From NCBI GenBank assembly GCA_020632915.1, contig JACKEP010000021.1, positions 29,722 to 93,721 of the forward strand: a DNA stretch of 64,000 nt, written 5' to 3'. The notes beneath the pieces are model-generated. The model did not search any database. It had not been told where the DNA came from and saw only the letters and a list, made by a program, of their open reading frames with translations. Positions 47,711 through 56,883 of this stretch are shown here, in pieces. This DNA is from Alphaproteobacteria bacterium (GTDB lineage: Bacteria > Myxococcota_A > UBA796 > GCA-2862545). Made by a program: the position numbers and the translations under genes. Position 1 is the stretch's first letter; each line of letters starts with the position of its first letter.

Positions 47711-48508
47711 TCACCCGCCGGCGTCGACCACCCCGTGCACGAAGCCGGTCAGGTCCGAAAGCGTCTGCGACTCGAGCGTGCCCTTGTCGAACATGCGCGT
47801 GCCGTGCTGGTCGCCGCGCTCGACGAACGACCACACGCCCGGCGCGTCGGCGACGAAGCCGGTGCTGTAGGGCTCGGTGGTGGGGTACAGCCACAGGAGC
47901 GGGAACGAGCCGTCGGGCCAGGTGTCGCGCGCCATCGTGTGGTTGGACTCGGTGTACGCACCCGGCGACAGGAACACCAGGGCCGCCGCCGCGGGGAGAT
48001 CGCTGTCGCGGGCCACCTGGTAGTCGTAGGTGGGCGTGGTGCCGTTCGACGCGCCGACGATCACCAGCCGGTCGCGGTCGACCGCGCAGGTGCGCGCCGG
48101 ATCGAGGGCGAAGCGCACGGCGGCCTCGGCGTCGGCGAGCGCACCGGGCCCGGTAGTGGCGTCTTCGGCCTTGCCCGCCGAGTCGCCGGCACCCCGTCGG
48201 TCGACGTTGAGCACGGCCCAGCCCTCGTCGTGCAGCGCCTTGCGGACGCGCGGCGGGTAGCCGGTGCGGTCGAAGCTCACGGGGTTCATGTGGAACAGGA
48301 CCAGCACGGGCGCGTCGGCGCTCGCGGCAGGCCACCAGTCGGCGACGAGCTGCACGCGGTCGGACGTGAGGAAGGACACGACGCGGTCGTCGCTGCCGCA
48401 GGCCTCGGGGCCGTCGTCGACGGCGACGTCGGTGGTGGCGGTGCCGCAGGCACCGAGCAGGACGAGCAGCCCCGGGGTCGTCCATCGGGTCGCGGTCCAG
48501 GGTCGCAT
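47711..48508 (-). CDS. alpha/beta hydrolase lipoprotein
   Basis: A 265-residue envelope hydrolase. The signal ends in LVLLGACG. The fold shows LVLFHMNPVSFDRTGYPPRV (oxyanion strand), VLNVDRRGAGDSAGKA, the nucleophile elbow VIVGASNGT (Ser in GxSxG) and a C-terminal His in ERGDQHGTRM; the acid is probably the Asp in FVADAPGVW. Esterase or lipase-like activity is likely; the substrate is not readable. The start at ATG MRPWTATRW has GGAGGCGACG upstream. Divergent from the RND adaptor gene. Confidence 0.82.
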   Translation of the reverse strand: MRPWTATRWTTPGLLVLLGACGTATTDVAVDDGPEACGSDDRVVSFLTSDRVQLVADWWPAASADAPVLVLFHMNPVSFDRTGYPPRVRKALHDEGWAVLNVDRRGAGDSAGKAEDATTGPGALADAEAAVRFALDPARTCAVDRDRLVIVGASNGTTPTYDYQVARDSDLPAAAALVFLSPGAYTESNHTMARDTWPDGSFPLLWLYPTTEPYSTGFVADAPGVWSFVERGDQHGTRMFDKGTLESQTLSDLTGFVHGVVDAGG

Positions 48509-48629
48509 CGTCGCCTCCGTCTGCAGCACGCGATCCCGTAGCGCGCCCCGCCTGCCGTCGGGAGATGCCGCGGGTCCGTCCCCGGTGACAGCGGGGGGCG
48601 ATCCCCGCTCACCGCGCGGTCGTCGGTGT

Positions 48630-48635
48630 TAGCGT
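48630..48635 (+). promoter_or_regulatory. -10 element of a leaderless promoter (RND adaptor gene)
   Basis: TAGCGT ends six bases before the GTG at 48642; there is no Shine-Dalgarno sequence. Geometry is identical to that at 26451, 52771 and 56872. Confidence 0.5.
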
Positions 48636-48641
48636 CGGGCG

Positions 48642-49667
48642 GTGCGACACCTGCTGCCCGTGCTGGGGCTCCTCGGCGCCTGCAAGACCGAGCCCGTCTC
48701 GGCCGTGATCGATCACGTGCCGCGCGTGGAGGTCGTCGCGGTCACCGCGCCGCCGCCCTCCCTCGATCGCACGCTGCTGTCGACGCTGTCGGCGGCACGC
48801 GACGCCACGCTCACGCCGATGGTGCCGGGCGTGGTGCTGCAGCGCCCCGTCCAGGCCGGCGACCGCGTCCGCAAGGGCGATCCGATCCTCGTGCTCGACG
48901 ACCGCGAGGCCCGCGCCAACCTGCTCGCCGCGCGCGCGGCGCGACAGGACGCCGAGGCCGTCCTCGCCGAGGCCCGCGCCCAGGCCGGTCGCGTCCGCAC
49001 GCTGGGCGACGGCGCGTCGAAGGCCCAACAGGACAGCGCCGGGGTCGCGGTCGAGCGGGCCTCCGCGGCCGTCGACGCCGCGCGGGCCCAGGAGCAGCTC
49101 GCCGCCGTCACCGTCGACCGCATGACGTTGTCCGCGCCCTTCGACGGCGAGGTCGCCTGGATCGCGCCCGAGGTGGGCGAGTCGGTCGGCGGTGGCCTGC
49201 CCGCGGCCCGCGTGGTCGACGCCACCGACTCCCGCGTGGTGGTCGGGCTGCTGCAGGACGAGGTCGGCCCGGCGAGCACCGCCGAGGCCACGTTCGAGAT
49301 CGTCGCCGGCAGCCGCCGGGTGCCGGCCACGCTCGCGTGGGTCTCCCCTGCCGCCGATCCGCGCACGCTCGACTGGCGCGCCGAGCTCACCGTCCCCGGC
49401 CACCCGTTCCCGCCCGGCACGCCCGTCCAGGTGGTGCTGCACCTGCCGCTCGACCTGGCGGACGGCGTGCTCCCGCCCCAGGCCGTCACCGACGGCAGCG
49501 TCTGGCGTCTCGACGGCACCACCGTGAGCCAGGCGCCCGTCATGGTCGTCGGCGAGGTGCGGCAGGGCCTGCTGGTCACCGGGCTGCCCGTGGGCACCGA
49601 GGTCGTGCGCTACCACGCCGAGCCGCTCGCCGACGGCGACGAGGTGGTGCGGGTGGAGCCGCCGTGA
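48642..49667 (+). CDS. RND efflux periplasmic adaptor lipoprotein (HlyD/MFP family)
   Basis: Membrane fusion protein of a tripartite efflux pump, 341 residues. VRHLLPVLGLLGAC is a lipoprotein signal. The barrel-sandwich halves are VPGVVLQRPVQAGDRVRKGD and LSAPFDGEVAWIAPEVGES, separated by a coiled-coil hairpin of Ala, Arg, Glu and Gln (residues about 85-160). A beta-barrel domain follows. Its stop overlaps the permease start as GTGA. No outer-membrane partner is in the operon; the TolC homologue at 58175 is the nearest candidate. Translation probably starts on a leaderless mRNA. Confidence 0.88.
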   Translation: MRHLLPVLGLLGACKTEPVSAVIDHVPRVEVVAVTAPPPSLDRTLLSTLSAARDATLTPMVPGVVLQRPVQAGDRVRKGDPILVLDDREARANLLAARAARQDAEAVLAEARAQAGRVRTLGDGASKAQQDSAGVAVERASAAVDAARAQEQLAAVTVDRMTLSAPFDGEVAWIAPEVGESVGGGLPAARVVDATDSRVVVGLLQDEVGPASTAEATFEIVAGSRRVPATLAWVSPAADPRTLDWRAELTVPGHPFPPGTPVQVVLHLPLDLADGVLPPQAVTDGSVWRLDGTTVSQAPVMVVGEVRQGLLVTGLPVGTEVVRYHAEPLADGDEVVRVEPP

Positions 49668-52600
49668 TCCGCACGCTCGTGCGCGTGGGCATCGACAACC
49701 CCGTGCTCCTCAACCTGACGTTCCTGGTGGTGGTGCTCGCCGGGCTGTGGTCGTGGACGGCGCTGCCCAAGGAGGAGTTCCCGCCGCTGGAGGTCGACCG
49801 GGTCATCGTGTTCGTCGGCTGGCCCGGCGCCACGCCCGAGGAGGTCGAGGACCAGCTGCTGCGCCCGATCGAGGACGCCATCGAGGACACCGAGGGCCTC
49901 AAGCACGTCTACGCCGAGGCGAGCGAGGCCCGCGCCCTGCTCACGCTGGAGTTCGTCCGCGGCACCGACATCGAGGGCGCGCGCGACGCGGTCATCCGCA
50001 GCGTCGACGGCCTGGACGACCTGCCGTCCGACAGCCTGCCGCCGGCCGTCGACGTGGCCCGGCTGCGCAACCAGCTCCTGCACGTCAGCCTCGTCGGCGA
50101 TCCGCGCCGCACCGACGTCGCCGACGCCATCGCGAGCGAGCTGCTCGCCCAGCCCGGCGTGGCCGAGGTGCAGCAGACCGGCGGCTACGACCGTCGGGTG
50201 CGCGTCGAGCTCGATCCGGCCCGCGCCGCCGCGCTCGGCATCGGCCCCCAGCAGGTGGCCGGGGCGCTCCAGGCGGCTGCCGTCGGTGCGCCCGCAGGCT
50301 CCATCGATCTGGACGCGCAGAGCGTGCTCGTGCGCGTGCCGAAGGGCCTGCGCGGCGTCCCCGACCTCGCCACCGTGCCGCTGACGTCCGGCCAGGGCTC
50401 CACGCTGACCGTGGGCGACGTGGCGCGGGTGACCCCCGAGTGGGTCGAGCCCGACCTGACAGTGCGCGTCGACGGCCAGCCCGCCATCGACCTGTTCGTC
50501 ATCCGCCAGGACGATGCCGACGCCCTGGAGGCCGTCCCCCGGCTCGCCGCGTGGGTGAAGGAACGGGACGGGACGCTGCCGCCCGGGCTGCACCTGATCG
50601 GCAACGACGACTCGGCCCGCTTCGTGCGCGACCGCCTCGCCACCCTCGGCCAGAACGGCATCGCCGGCCTGCTGCTCGTCGCCGGCGTGCTCGCCCTGTT
50701 CATCGGCCTGCGCAACGCAGCGCTGGTGGTGTGGGGCATGCCGGTGGCCTGGCTCGGGGCCGTGCTCGGCATGTACGCCACCGGCACGTCGATCAACCTC
50801 ATCTCGGTGTTCGCGCTGCTGCTGGTCACCGGCATGATCGTCGACGACGCGATCGTCATCGTCGAGAACGTCCACCGTCACCTGGAGGCAGGCAAGGACC
50901 GCGTGACGGCCGCCGTCGACGGCACGATGGAGGTGATGATCGCGGTGGCGTCGTCGTCGATCACCACGTGCCTCGCCTTCGCGCCCCTGATGATGCTCGA
51001 GGGCGTGGTCGGGCGCGTGATGCGCATCGTGCCGATCGTGGTCATCCTGTGCCTGATGGCGTCGCTGTTCGAGGCGTTCTTCGTCCTGCCCGGCCACCTC
51101 GCCCACTGGGCGAAAGAGGGTCACCAGGAGGACGAGGACAACCTGCCCACGCGGCTGCTGGTGCGCGTGTACACGCCGGTGCTGCACGCCGTCACCCGGG
51201 CGAAGCACCGCGGTCTGGCGCTGGTGGCGCTGAGCGCCGGCGTCGTGGCGGCGCTGTCGCTGGGGCTGGTGATGCGACTGCAGCTGACCACGCCCGGCGA
51301 GCCCCTGTTCGCCTTCGTGCACCTCGACCTGCCGCCGTCGGCCGACGCCCAGCAGACGACCGCCGTGGTGCGCCAGACCGAGGCCTTCGTCGCCGAGCAC
51401 GCCGACGACCTCTACCACTTCGTCCGCAGCAAGATCGGCGAGCAGGTGGTGCCCCCGGCGCTGCCGGTGTGGGGCGCGCGGCACGGCGAGGTGGTGATCG
51501 GCTTCCACAACGACCCCGCGCGGCTCGAGCGCGTCTCGGTGTTCCTCGACGACCTGCGCACGTGGCTCCACGACCGCCCCGACGTCCAGGACGTGGCGAT
51601 CACCACGCTGACGGGCGGCCCGCCGGTGGGCAAGGCCATCGACCTGCGCGTGCGCGGTCGTGACGGCGACGCCGCGGTGGCGGTGGCCCTGCAGCTGGCC
51701 GACAACCTCGCCGCGCGGCCCGGGGTCAGCGACGTGCGCACCGAGGTGGCCCCGGGTGCTGTCACCTTCGACGTGCAGGTCGACCCGGAGCGCGCCGCGG
51801 CGCTCGGCCTGCGCGAAGCCGACGTCGCCCTGGCGGTGCGCGCGGCGATGGACGGCGCCACCGCCATCGACCTGCCCGTCGACGAGCGCACCACCGAGGT
51901 GCGGGTCGCCCTGCCCGCCCCCACCGACCGCGCGGGGGTGGCCGACCTGCCGGTGCGCCTGCCCGACGGTCGCACGGTGCGCCTGCGCCAGGTGGCCGAC
52001 GTGGTCCGCAACCGCAGCATCGAGCGCATCCAGCGGGTCGACGGCGAGCGCAGCGTGCGCATCACGGCCGACGTCGACGCCGACGTCACGTCCACCGACG
52101 ACGAGCGCGCCGCCCTCGACGCCGCCTTCGCCGCGCTCCCGCCGCAGGGCCTGTCGCTGTTCTGGGGCGGCGAGGTGGAGGACACACGCGAGAGCTTCGG
52201 TCGCCTCCCCGCGGCCGCCGTGCTCGCCACGATGCTGATCTACGCGCTGCTGGCGGTGCAGTTCCGCAGCTACGTGCAGCCGCTGATCATCCTGGCGGCG
52301 GTGCCGCTGGGCCTCGCCGGGGCCATCCTCGGCCTGTTCGCGTTCGGCATGGACCTGTCGCTCATCGCGATGATCGGTGCGGTCGGCCTCATCGGCATCG
52401 TGGTCAACGACAGCCTCGTGCTCGTCGACTTCATCAACCGCCTGCGCAGCGACGGGAAGGGAGCGCGCGACGCCGTCGTCGAGGCGTCGCTCGTGCGCCT
52501 GCGCCCGATCCTGATCACCACCGTCACCACCGTGCTCGGCCTGTTCCCGCTGGCGATCGGCGTGGCCGGCAAGGAGCCGCTGCTGGCCCCGATGGCCGTG

Positions 52601-52708
52601 TCGATCAGCGTGGGCCTGGCGTTCGCGACGGCGCTGACGCTGGTGGTGGTGCCGGTGCTGTACCTGGTGCTGGAGGACGTGGGCGGGTGGTTCCGGCGCG
52701 GGGCGTGA
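49664..52708 (+). CDS. RND efflux transporter permease (AcrB/MexF type)
   Basis: Proton-driven inner-membrane pump, 1014 residues, normal length. Twelve membrane segments in the RND order are recognisable: one N-terminal (NPVLLNLTFLVVVLAGLWSW), the porter domain FPPLEVDRVIVFVGWPGATP, then LFIGLRNAALVVWGMPVAWL and the proton-relay helix LLLVTGMIVDDAIVIVENVH with the Asp pair, then the second half ending GLAFATALTLVVVPVLYLVL. MLEGVVGRVMRIVPIVVIL is also typical. Substrates are not predictable. Translationally coupled to the adaptor. Confidence 0.92.
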   Translation: MIRTLVRVGIDNPVLLNLTFLVVVLAGLWSWTALPKEEFPPLEVDRVIVFVGWPGATPEEVEDQLLRPIEDAIEDTEGLKHVYAEASEARALLTLEFVRGTDIEGARDAVIRSVDGLDDLPSDSLPPAVDVARLRNQLLHVSLVGDPRRTDVADAIASELLAQPGVAEVQQTGGYDRRVRVELDPARAAALGIGPQQVAGALQAAAVGAPAGSIDLDAQSVLVRVPKGLRGVPDLATVPLTSGQGSTLTVGDVARVTPEWVEPDLTVRVDGQPAIDLFVIRQDDADALEAVPRLAAWVKERDGTLPPGLHLIGNDDSARFVRDRLATLGQNGIAGLLLVAGVLALFIGLRNAALVVWGMPVAWLGAVLGMYATGTSINLISVFALLLVTGMIVDDAIVIVENVHRHLEAGKDRVTAAVDGTMEVMIAVASSSITTCLAFAPLMMLEGVVGRVMRIVPIVVILCLMASLFEAFFVLPGHLAHWAKEGHQEDEDNLPTRLLVRVYTPVLHAVTRAKHRGLALVALSAGVVAALSLGLVMRLQLTTPGEPLFAFVHLDLPPSADAQQTTAVVRQTEAFVAEHADDLYHFVRSKIGEQVVPPALPVWGARHGEVVIGFHNDPARLERVSVFLDDLRTWLHDRPDVQDVAITTLTGGPPVGKAIDLRVRGRDGDAAVAVALQLADNLAARPGVSDVRTEVAPGAVTFDVQVDPERAAALGLREADVALAVRAAMDGATAIDLPVDERTTEVRVALPAPTDRAGVADLPVRLPDGRTVRLRQVADVVRNRSIERIQRVDGERSVRITADVDADVTSTDDERAALDAAFAALPPQGLSLFWGGEVEDTRESFGRLPAAAVLATMLIYALLAVQFRSYVQPLIILAAVPLGLAGAILGLFAFGMDLSLIAMIGAVGLIGIVVNDSLVLVDFINRLRSDGKGARDAVVEASLVRLRPILITTVTTVLGLFPLAIGVAGKEPLLAPMAVSISVGLAFATALTLVVVPVLYLVLEDVGGWFRRGA

Positions 52709-52770
52709 ATCGGTCCGATGTCCGCCTCGCTCGGCACCACATCGTCGCCCACGCCCGCCGCGCGTCGCGG

Positions 52771-52776
52771 TAGACC
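52771..52776 (+). promoter_or_regulatory. -10 element of a leaderless promoter (phosphoesterase gene)
   Basis: TAGACC ends six bases before the ATG at 52783, again without a Shine-Dalgarno sequence. The same hexamer stands at the same distance before the gene at 56884. Confidence 0.5.
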
Positions 52777-52782
52777 GCGCCC

Positions 52783-54030
52783 ATGCGACACCCTCGACGC
52801 CTGCTGTTCCTCGTCCTCCTCGCCAGCGCCTGCGCCACCGGCCCCACCGCCGCCGAGCAGGCGGCCGAGGCCCGCCTCGCCTGCACGTTCGCGCCGGGCG
52901 ACGACGCGGTCACCACCCTCGGGGTCGACGCCGAGCTGCCCGCCTCGATCCCCATCGACCACCTCGTCATCGTGATGAACGAGAACCGGTCGTTCGATCA
53001 CTACCTGGGCCGCTACGGCCAGGACGGCGCCCACGACCTCGACGGCCTCCCGTCCGGGTGGACCGTCCCCGGCGTGGACGGCGGCGCCGTCGCGCCCCAC
53101 CACCTCGACAGCCCGTGCCTGCCGGTCGACCCGCCCCACACCTGGGAGGCGATGCACACGTCGTGGAACCGCGGCGCGTTGGACGGCTTCGTGACCCGCG
53201 GCGCCATCGGCGGCACCGACGGCACCTATGCGATGGGGTACTACGACGAGGACGACCTGCCGTTCTACCACTGGCTCGTGCAGACGTTCGCCACGTCCGA
53301 CCGGTACTTTTCTTCGGTGATCGGCCCCACGTGGCCCAACCGCCAGTACCTGTACGCCGGTCACAGCAACGGCGGGAAGGAGACGGGCGAGAACCTGATG
53401 GGCGATCAGCCCACGATCTTCGACGCGCTCACCGAGCGCGGCGTGACGTGGGGCGTGTACACCGACGGCACGCCGCGCCAGGACAGCCTGGGTTGGGGCT
53501 TCGGCCACGAGGGTCACGCCCTGTTCGCCACCTTCCTGACCCAGCTCGCCGACGGCACGCTGCCCCAGGTGGCGTTCGTCGACCCATCGGGCAAGCAGGA
53601 CGAGCACCCGGCCAACGACATCCACGGCGGCGAGGCCTGGGCGGCCACGCTGATCGCCGCCGCGGTGGCCAGCCCGCTGTGGCCGCGCCTGGCCGTGCTG
53701 TACACCTACGACGAGGCCGGCGGCCTGGCCGACCACGTGCCGCCGCCTGCCGCGTGCGTGCCGTTCCCCGACCAGCCCGCCTTCGACCACCTCGGCTTCC
53801 GCGTGCCGTTCTTCGTGGTGTCGCCGTGGGCCCGGCCCGGCTTCGTCAGCCACGCCGTGCACGAGCACGCGTCGATGCTGCGGCTCGTGGAGCTGCTGCA
53901 CGGCATCCCGGCGTTCACGGCGCGGGACGCGAACAGCGACGCCCTGCTGGACCTGTTCGACTTCGAGAGCCCGCCGCGGCTGGACCCGGGGCCCATGCCG
54001 GCGGCAGCGCCGACGGTGGGCTGCGAGTAG
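52783..54030 (+). CDS. phosphoesterase family lipoprotein (phospholipase C-like)
   Basis: A 415-residue envelope enzyme of the phospholipase C/acid phosphatase A family. The signal ends LLASAC. The metal and nucleophile region is LVIVMNENRSFDHYLGRYGQ, followed by PTWPNRQYLYAGHSNGGKET; the remaining metal ligands are probably DIHGGEAWAA and VLYTYDEAGGLADHVPPP. It lacks the two extra C-terminal domains of secreted PlcN-type enzymes, so it is the short form. Expected to cleave phosphodiester or phosphomonoester bonds outside the cytoplasm. Confidence 0.87.
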   Translation: MRHPRRLLFLVLLASACATGPTAAEQAAEARLACTFAPGDDAVTTLGVDAELPASIPIDHLVIVMNENRSFDHYLGRYGQDGAHDLDGLPSGWTVPGVDGGAVAPHHLDSPCLPVDPPHTWEAMHTSWNRGALDGFVTRGAIGGTDGTYAMGYYDEDDLPFYHWLVQTFATSDRYFSSVIGPTWPNRQYLYAGHSNGGKETGENLMGDQPTIFDALTERGVTWGVYTDGTPRQDSLGWGFGHEGHALFATFLTQLADGTLPQVAFVDPSGKQDEHPANDIHGGEAWAATLIAAAVASPLWPRLAVLYTYDEAGGLADHVPPPAACVPFPDQPAFDHLGFRVPFFVVSPWARPGFVSHAVHEHASMLRLVELLHGIPAFTARDANSDALLDLFDFESPPRLDPGPMPAAAPTVGCE

Positions 54031-54078
54031 CGGGGCGACGTCGGGGGTGGGGGCGTGACCTCGCTCCCCGCGCTCACC

Positions 54079-54336
54079 CTACAGCCAGCCCGACGCCTCC
54101 ACGTCGTTCCACAGCCCCTGCGCGCGCTGCGCGAGGTCCATGGACGCGGTGGACAGCGTGAAGTCCGACAGGGGCGTCCGCAGCTCACGCCAGCGGGCGT
54201 ATGCACACGCCACCAGGGCGCCCTGCTGGATCTTCAGGTCGTCCTGCGTGAGGCCGTCGACCACTGCGGGCACGAGGACGCGGTCCTGGTCGTCCAGGCG
54301 GGTCAGCACAGCGACGCGTCGTATCCACCGCGCCAT
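54079..54336 (-). CDS. small hypothetical protein
   Basis: An 85-residue soluble, helical protein with no family recognised. It ends LAQRAQGLWNDVEASGWL and has RLDDQDRVLVPAVVDGLTQD and GALVACAYARWRELRTPLSD. It lies 50 bases downstream of the outer-membrane barrel gene on the same strand, so probably in its transcript. The ATG at 54336 has no clear ribosome site. Coding is supported by the protein-like composition and strong third-position G/C. Confidence 0.6.
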   Translation of the reverse strand: MARWIRRVAVLTRLDDQDRVLVPAVVDGLTQDDLKIQQGALVACAYARWRELRTPLSDFTLSTASMDLAQRAQGLWNDVEASGWL

Positions 54337-54386
54337 GGCGGCGTCCGTGGTGGCGGTTCCACGCCCGTCGAAGCCCGTCCCCGCGC

Positions 54387-55676
54387 CTACAGCGGCCCCT
54401 GCACCGCGATGTTGATCGTGCTCGACGGCGTCCGCGGCCCGCCCGGCACGTCCGACAGCCACCCCCAGTGGATGAACGGCCGCAGGGTGATCGCCCCCTG
54501 CCACAGCAGCGTGGCCCCCACGCCCACGGTCGGCATGGGCGGGCCGGGGTCGTCGCCCTCGAACAGCCAGGCGATCTCGGCCACGCCCGACAGGTAGAAG
54601 CCGATGTCGAAGAACGGGTCGCGGGTGCGGCCGAGGAAGGGACGGACCTCGATCATCTCGGCCAGCACGCCGTCGCCGCGGGTGCGGCTGCGCTGGTAGC
54701 CGGTGAGCACCTGCTCGTCGCCGAGCTCGTCGCGGAGCACGCCGCCCAGCCACTCCTGCTCCCACCACGGCCGGTTGCCCCAGGTCTTGTCGAACACGGC
54801 CCGGCTGCCGATGGTGAGCCACTTGCCGGCCACGGGCCACCAGCCCATCAGCTCGGTGTTGACCCCCGCCAGCGGCTGGAACGACCGCTCGCCCGCGCTG
54901 CCGCCGAAGCGCGCCGACGCCTCGAACCGCACCCCCTTGCGGGGCTCGGGCCACCGGTCGACCTCCTGCAGGAACACGCCGAACGAGGTGTCGAAGTAGA
55001 CGTTGTTCCCCAGGCCGTATGGGTCGCGCGACGCCAGCAGCGAGCCCGCGTTGGCGGCGGTGTGGCGGTAGCGCAGGAAGCCCTGCACCCACACGTACAG
55101 CGGCGTGCGCGGGATCTTGATGTTGTACGTGACCATCGCCGTCGGACCCTGGACCACGTTGCCCTTGGCGCGCTCCTCGGGGACGCGGACGGACACGTCG
55201 TCGCCGCCCGACCCCACGTAGATCATGTCCTTCCACGACCGGTAGGCGACGCGGGCGAACAGGTAGTTGGTCGCGAGGTGCTCGTACTCGATGTAGTTCG
55301 AGCTGTAGTTGCCGGACGTCGTCCAGAACGTCCACGCCGACACGCGGTTGCGGTAGCCGTCGTCCAGCGTGCGCAGGCGGTCGTAGAGCACCACGCCCAG
55401 CCCGAGCGCGGCGCCGTCGATGCTGTTGTAGTCGAACAGCGGCACCACGATGCCGCCGACCCGGTAGGGCCGCTGCCTTGGCGCTGTGGCCTCCACGACG
55501 GCGCTGTCGTCCGGCACGCCGATCGGGTTCGCCGGCGGCGCCTGGTCCTGCCCCTCCCCCTGCGTGTCGGCCGGGGTCTCGGGCGGGTCACCGTCCTGCG
55601 CGCACGCCGTCTCGACGGTGGCCGCCGCCACGACGACGCAGGCCACCGCTCCCAGGGCTCGGCGCAGCGTGCGGAT
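54387..55676 (-). CDS. outer-membrane beta-barrel protein (Omp85/surface-antigen-like)
   Basis: A 429-residue barrel. The mature part alternates short amphipathic strands with Gly/Tyr/Trp turns (PYRVGGIVVPLFDYNSIDG, AALGLGVVLYDRLRTLDDGY, RNRVSAWTFWTTSGNYSSNY), as in the membrane half of Omp85/bacterial surface antigens; no POTRA domain is present. If started at the conventional GTG (55646) the signal peptide lacks its basic n-region. Ten codons further upstream an ATC (55676) sits six bases after a perfect AGGAGG and adds an Arg-rich n-region (RTLRRALGAVACVVVAAAT). I therefore take AUC as the likely start. The role may be lipid or protein export to the surface. Confidence 0.78.
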   Translation of the reverse strand: MRTLRRALGAVACVVVAAATVETACAQDGDPPETPADTQGEGQDQAPPANPIGVPDDSAVVEATAPRQRPYRVGGIVVPLFDYNSIDGAALGLGVVLYDRLRTLDDGYRNRVSAWTFWTTSGNYSSNYIEYEHLATNYLFARVAYRSWKDMIYVGSGGDDVSVRVPEERAKGNVVQGPTAMVTYNIKIPRTPLYVWVQGFLRYRHTAANAGSLLASRDPYGLGNNVYFDTSFGVFLQEVDRWPEPRKGVRFEASARFGGSAGERSFQPLAGVNTELMGWWPVAGKWLTIGSRAVFDKTWGNRPWWEQEWLGGVLRDELGDEQVLTGYQRSRTRGDGVLAEMIEVRPFLGRTRDPFFDIGFYLSGVAEIAWLFEGDDPGPPMPTVGVGATLLWQGAITLRPFIHWGWLSDVPGGPRTPSSTINIAVQGPL

Positions 55677-55703
55677 GGGCGACCTCCTCGCGACCCGCGC
55701 GTC

Positions 55704-55862
55704 CTATCCGCCCAGCCGCTCGGGACCAGCGCGCGGGACGACGAACGCGAACGGACGGCGAACAGCACCCGCCCCATCACGGGCGCGATGTGGCTTGCGC
55801 GGCTGTCGACGGTCGAACGTGTAGACCAGCACGTTCGTGTCGAGGAAGTACCTACCGTTCAT
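55704..55862 (-). pseudogene. truncated PIN-domain toxin gene (vapC remnant)
   Basis: A 52-codon frame begins with RYFLDTNVLVYTFDR, the N-terminal strand of VapC-type PIN ribonucleases with the first catalytic Asp. After that the sequence turns into Arg/Pro-rich text and stops; the remaining about 80-90 residues with the other acidic active-site residues are absent. The start overlaps the end of the antitoxin gene, the normal VapBC arrangement. The toxin is surely inactive. Confidence 0.72.
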
Positions 55863-56073
55863 TCAGGGTGTCGCGATCGAAGGGACCACCGGCGACCAGG
55901 TCGTGCAGCTGCGCCATCACCTCGTCGTAGGCGACCGCCACCCCCTCGACAGCGGCGTAGCTCGCGAGCCAGGTGCGGAACGCCGCGTTGAGGGTGGTGT
56001 GCTGCCGGCGTGCGCGGGCACGCGCCCTCTCGATGAGCGTCTCGTCGGCGTTCAGCGTGATGTTGCGGGTCAT
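55852..56073 (-). CDS. ribbon-helix-helix antitoxin (VapB type), orphaned
   Basis: A 73-residue protein with an N-terminal ribbon-helix-helix (ITLNADETLIERARARARRQ, then HTTLNAAFRTWLASYA) followed by a short acidic toxin-neutralising tail (DEVMAQLHDLV). Typical VapB-type antitoxin that would autoregulate its operon. The partner toxin that overlaps its 3' end is truncated, so this is an orphan antitoxin, free to act only as a DNA-binding protein or to neutralise related toxins elsewhere. GGAGGCTTGCC stands before the ATG. Confidence 0.8.
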   Translation of the reverse strand: MTRNITLNADETLIERARARARRQHTTLNAAFRTWLASYAAVEGVAVAYDEVMAQLHDLVAGGPFDRDTLNER

Positions 56074-56241
56074 GGCAAGCCTCCGGATGGGGTCTCCGAA
56101 AGCCTACCGCCGACGCTGAGGGGTGACCACGAGCAGCCGTTCCACGCTTCCCCGTGGACACGATCTCGCCACGATCCATCACGTTCGGACGCGATCCCAC
56201 CCGCATGAGGTACACCGCTCGGCCCCCCGAGGACCCTGCCT

Positions 56242-56850
56242 GTGCGCTCGTTGCTGCCCGCCCTGCTCGCCCTCGCCTTGATCCCCGGGCTCGCCCGCGC
56301 CGACGACCCACCCCGCAAGGGCGGGTTCCTGTCCAAGATGCACTACGCGGTCGGCCTCGACCTCCAGGTGGGCGCGGATGCCATGGGCAGCCCGTCCTTT
56401 CCGGTGATCGTGCTGGAGCCGGCCGGGTTCGAGTGGCGGTCGTACTTCACCGACCGGGTCGCGTGGCACACCACGCTCAACATCTACCGGATGCTGGAGC
56501 CGGCGATCGCGCGCGGCGAGGGGCGCATCGACTACGACCTGCACCTGGGCGCCCACCTGCCCGTCGCCGAGCGCCGCGAGGCCGTGATCGCGCCGGGCGC
56601 GTCCGTGGCCTACGGCTTCAAGCCGAGCCGCTACCAGCGCTTCGTCGGCGACATCCGCCTGGGCGTCGACCTGCACGGCAAGCAGCACAAGGTCACCACC
56701 AGCGTGCTCGTGCGCCCCTACGCCGGCTGGGCCCGGGAGCCCGACGCCGAGAAGGGACGGTTCGTCACCGGGGCGCTCGTCGAGATGCTGCTGCTGTTCC
56801 ACCTGCCGAAGAAGGCCGACAAGCTGCGCGACACGGCCACGGCGGGGTAG
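56242..56850 (+). CDS. exported outer-membrane-like protein of unknown function
   Basis: A 202-residue protein with signal peptide (LLPALLALALIPGLARA). The mature part looks like an eight-strand barrel: MHYAVGLDLQVGADAM, FEWRSYFTDRVAWHTTLNIY, RIDYDLHLGAHLP, IAPGASVAYGFKPSRYQRF, TTSVLVRPYAGWA, and a last strand VTGALVEMLLLFHL. No family recognised. The GTG start is chosen because it yields the whole signal peptide. It is followed by the desaturase-SDR fusion on the same strand after its own promoter. Confidence 0.68.
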   Translation: MRSLLPALLALALIPGLARADDPPRKGGFLSKMHYAVGLDLQVGADAMGSPSFPVIVLEPAGFEWRSYFTDRVAWHTTLNIYRMLEPAIARGEGRIDYDLHLGAHLPVAERREAVIAPGASVAYGFKPSRYQRFVGDIRLGVDLHGKQHKVTTSVLVRPYAGWAREPDAEKGRFVTGALVEMLLLFHLPKKADKLRDTATAG

Positions 56851-56871
56851 CCCCGGGGTCGTGGGGTCGGG

Positions 56872-56877
56872 TAGACC
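56872..56877 (+). promoter_or_regulatory. -10 element of a leaderless promoter (desaturase-SDR gene)
   Basis: TAGACC ends six bases before the ATG at 56884; upstream there is only G-rich sequence without a good Shine-Dalgarno site. Confidence 0.45.
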
Positions 56878-56883
56878 GTGGCG

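Noticed and set aside
55852..56073. Complete functional VapBC toxin-antitoxin system
   Set aside because: The toxin frame ends after 52 codons and lacks most PIN active-site residues.
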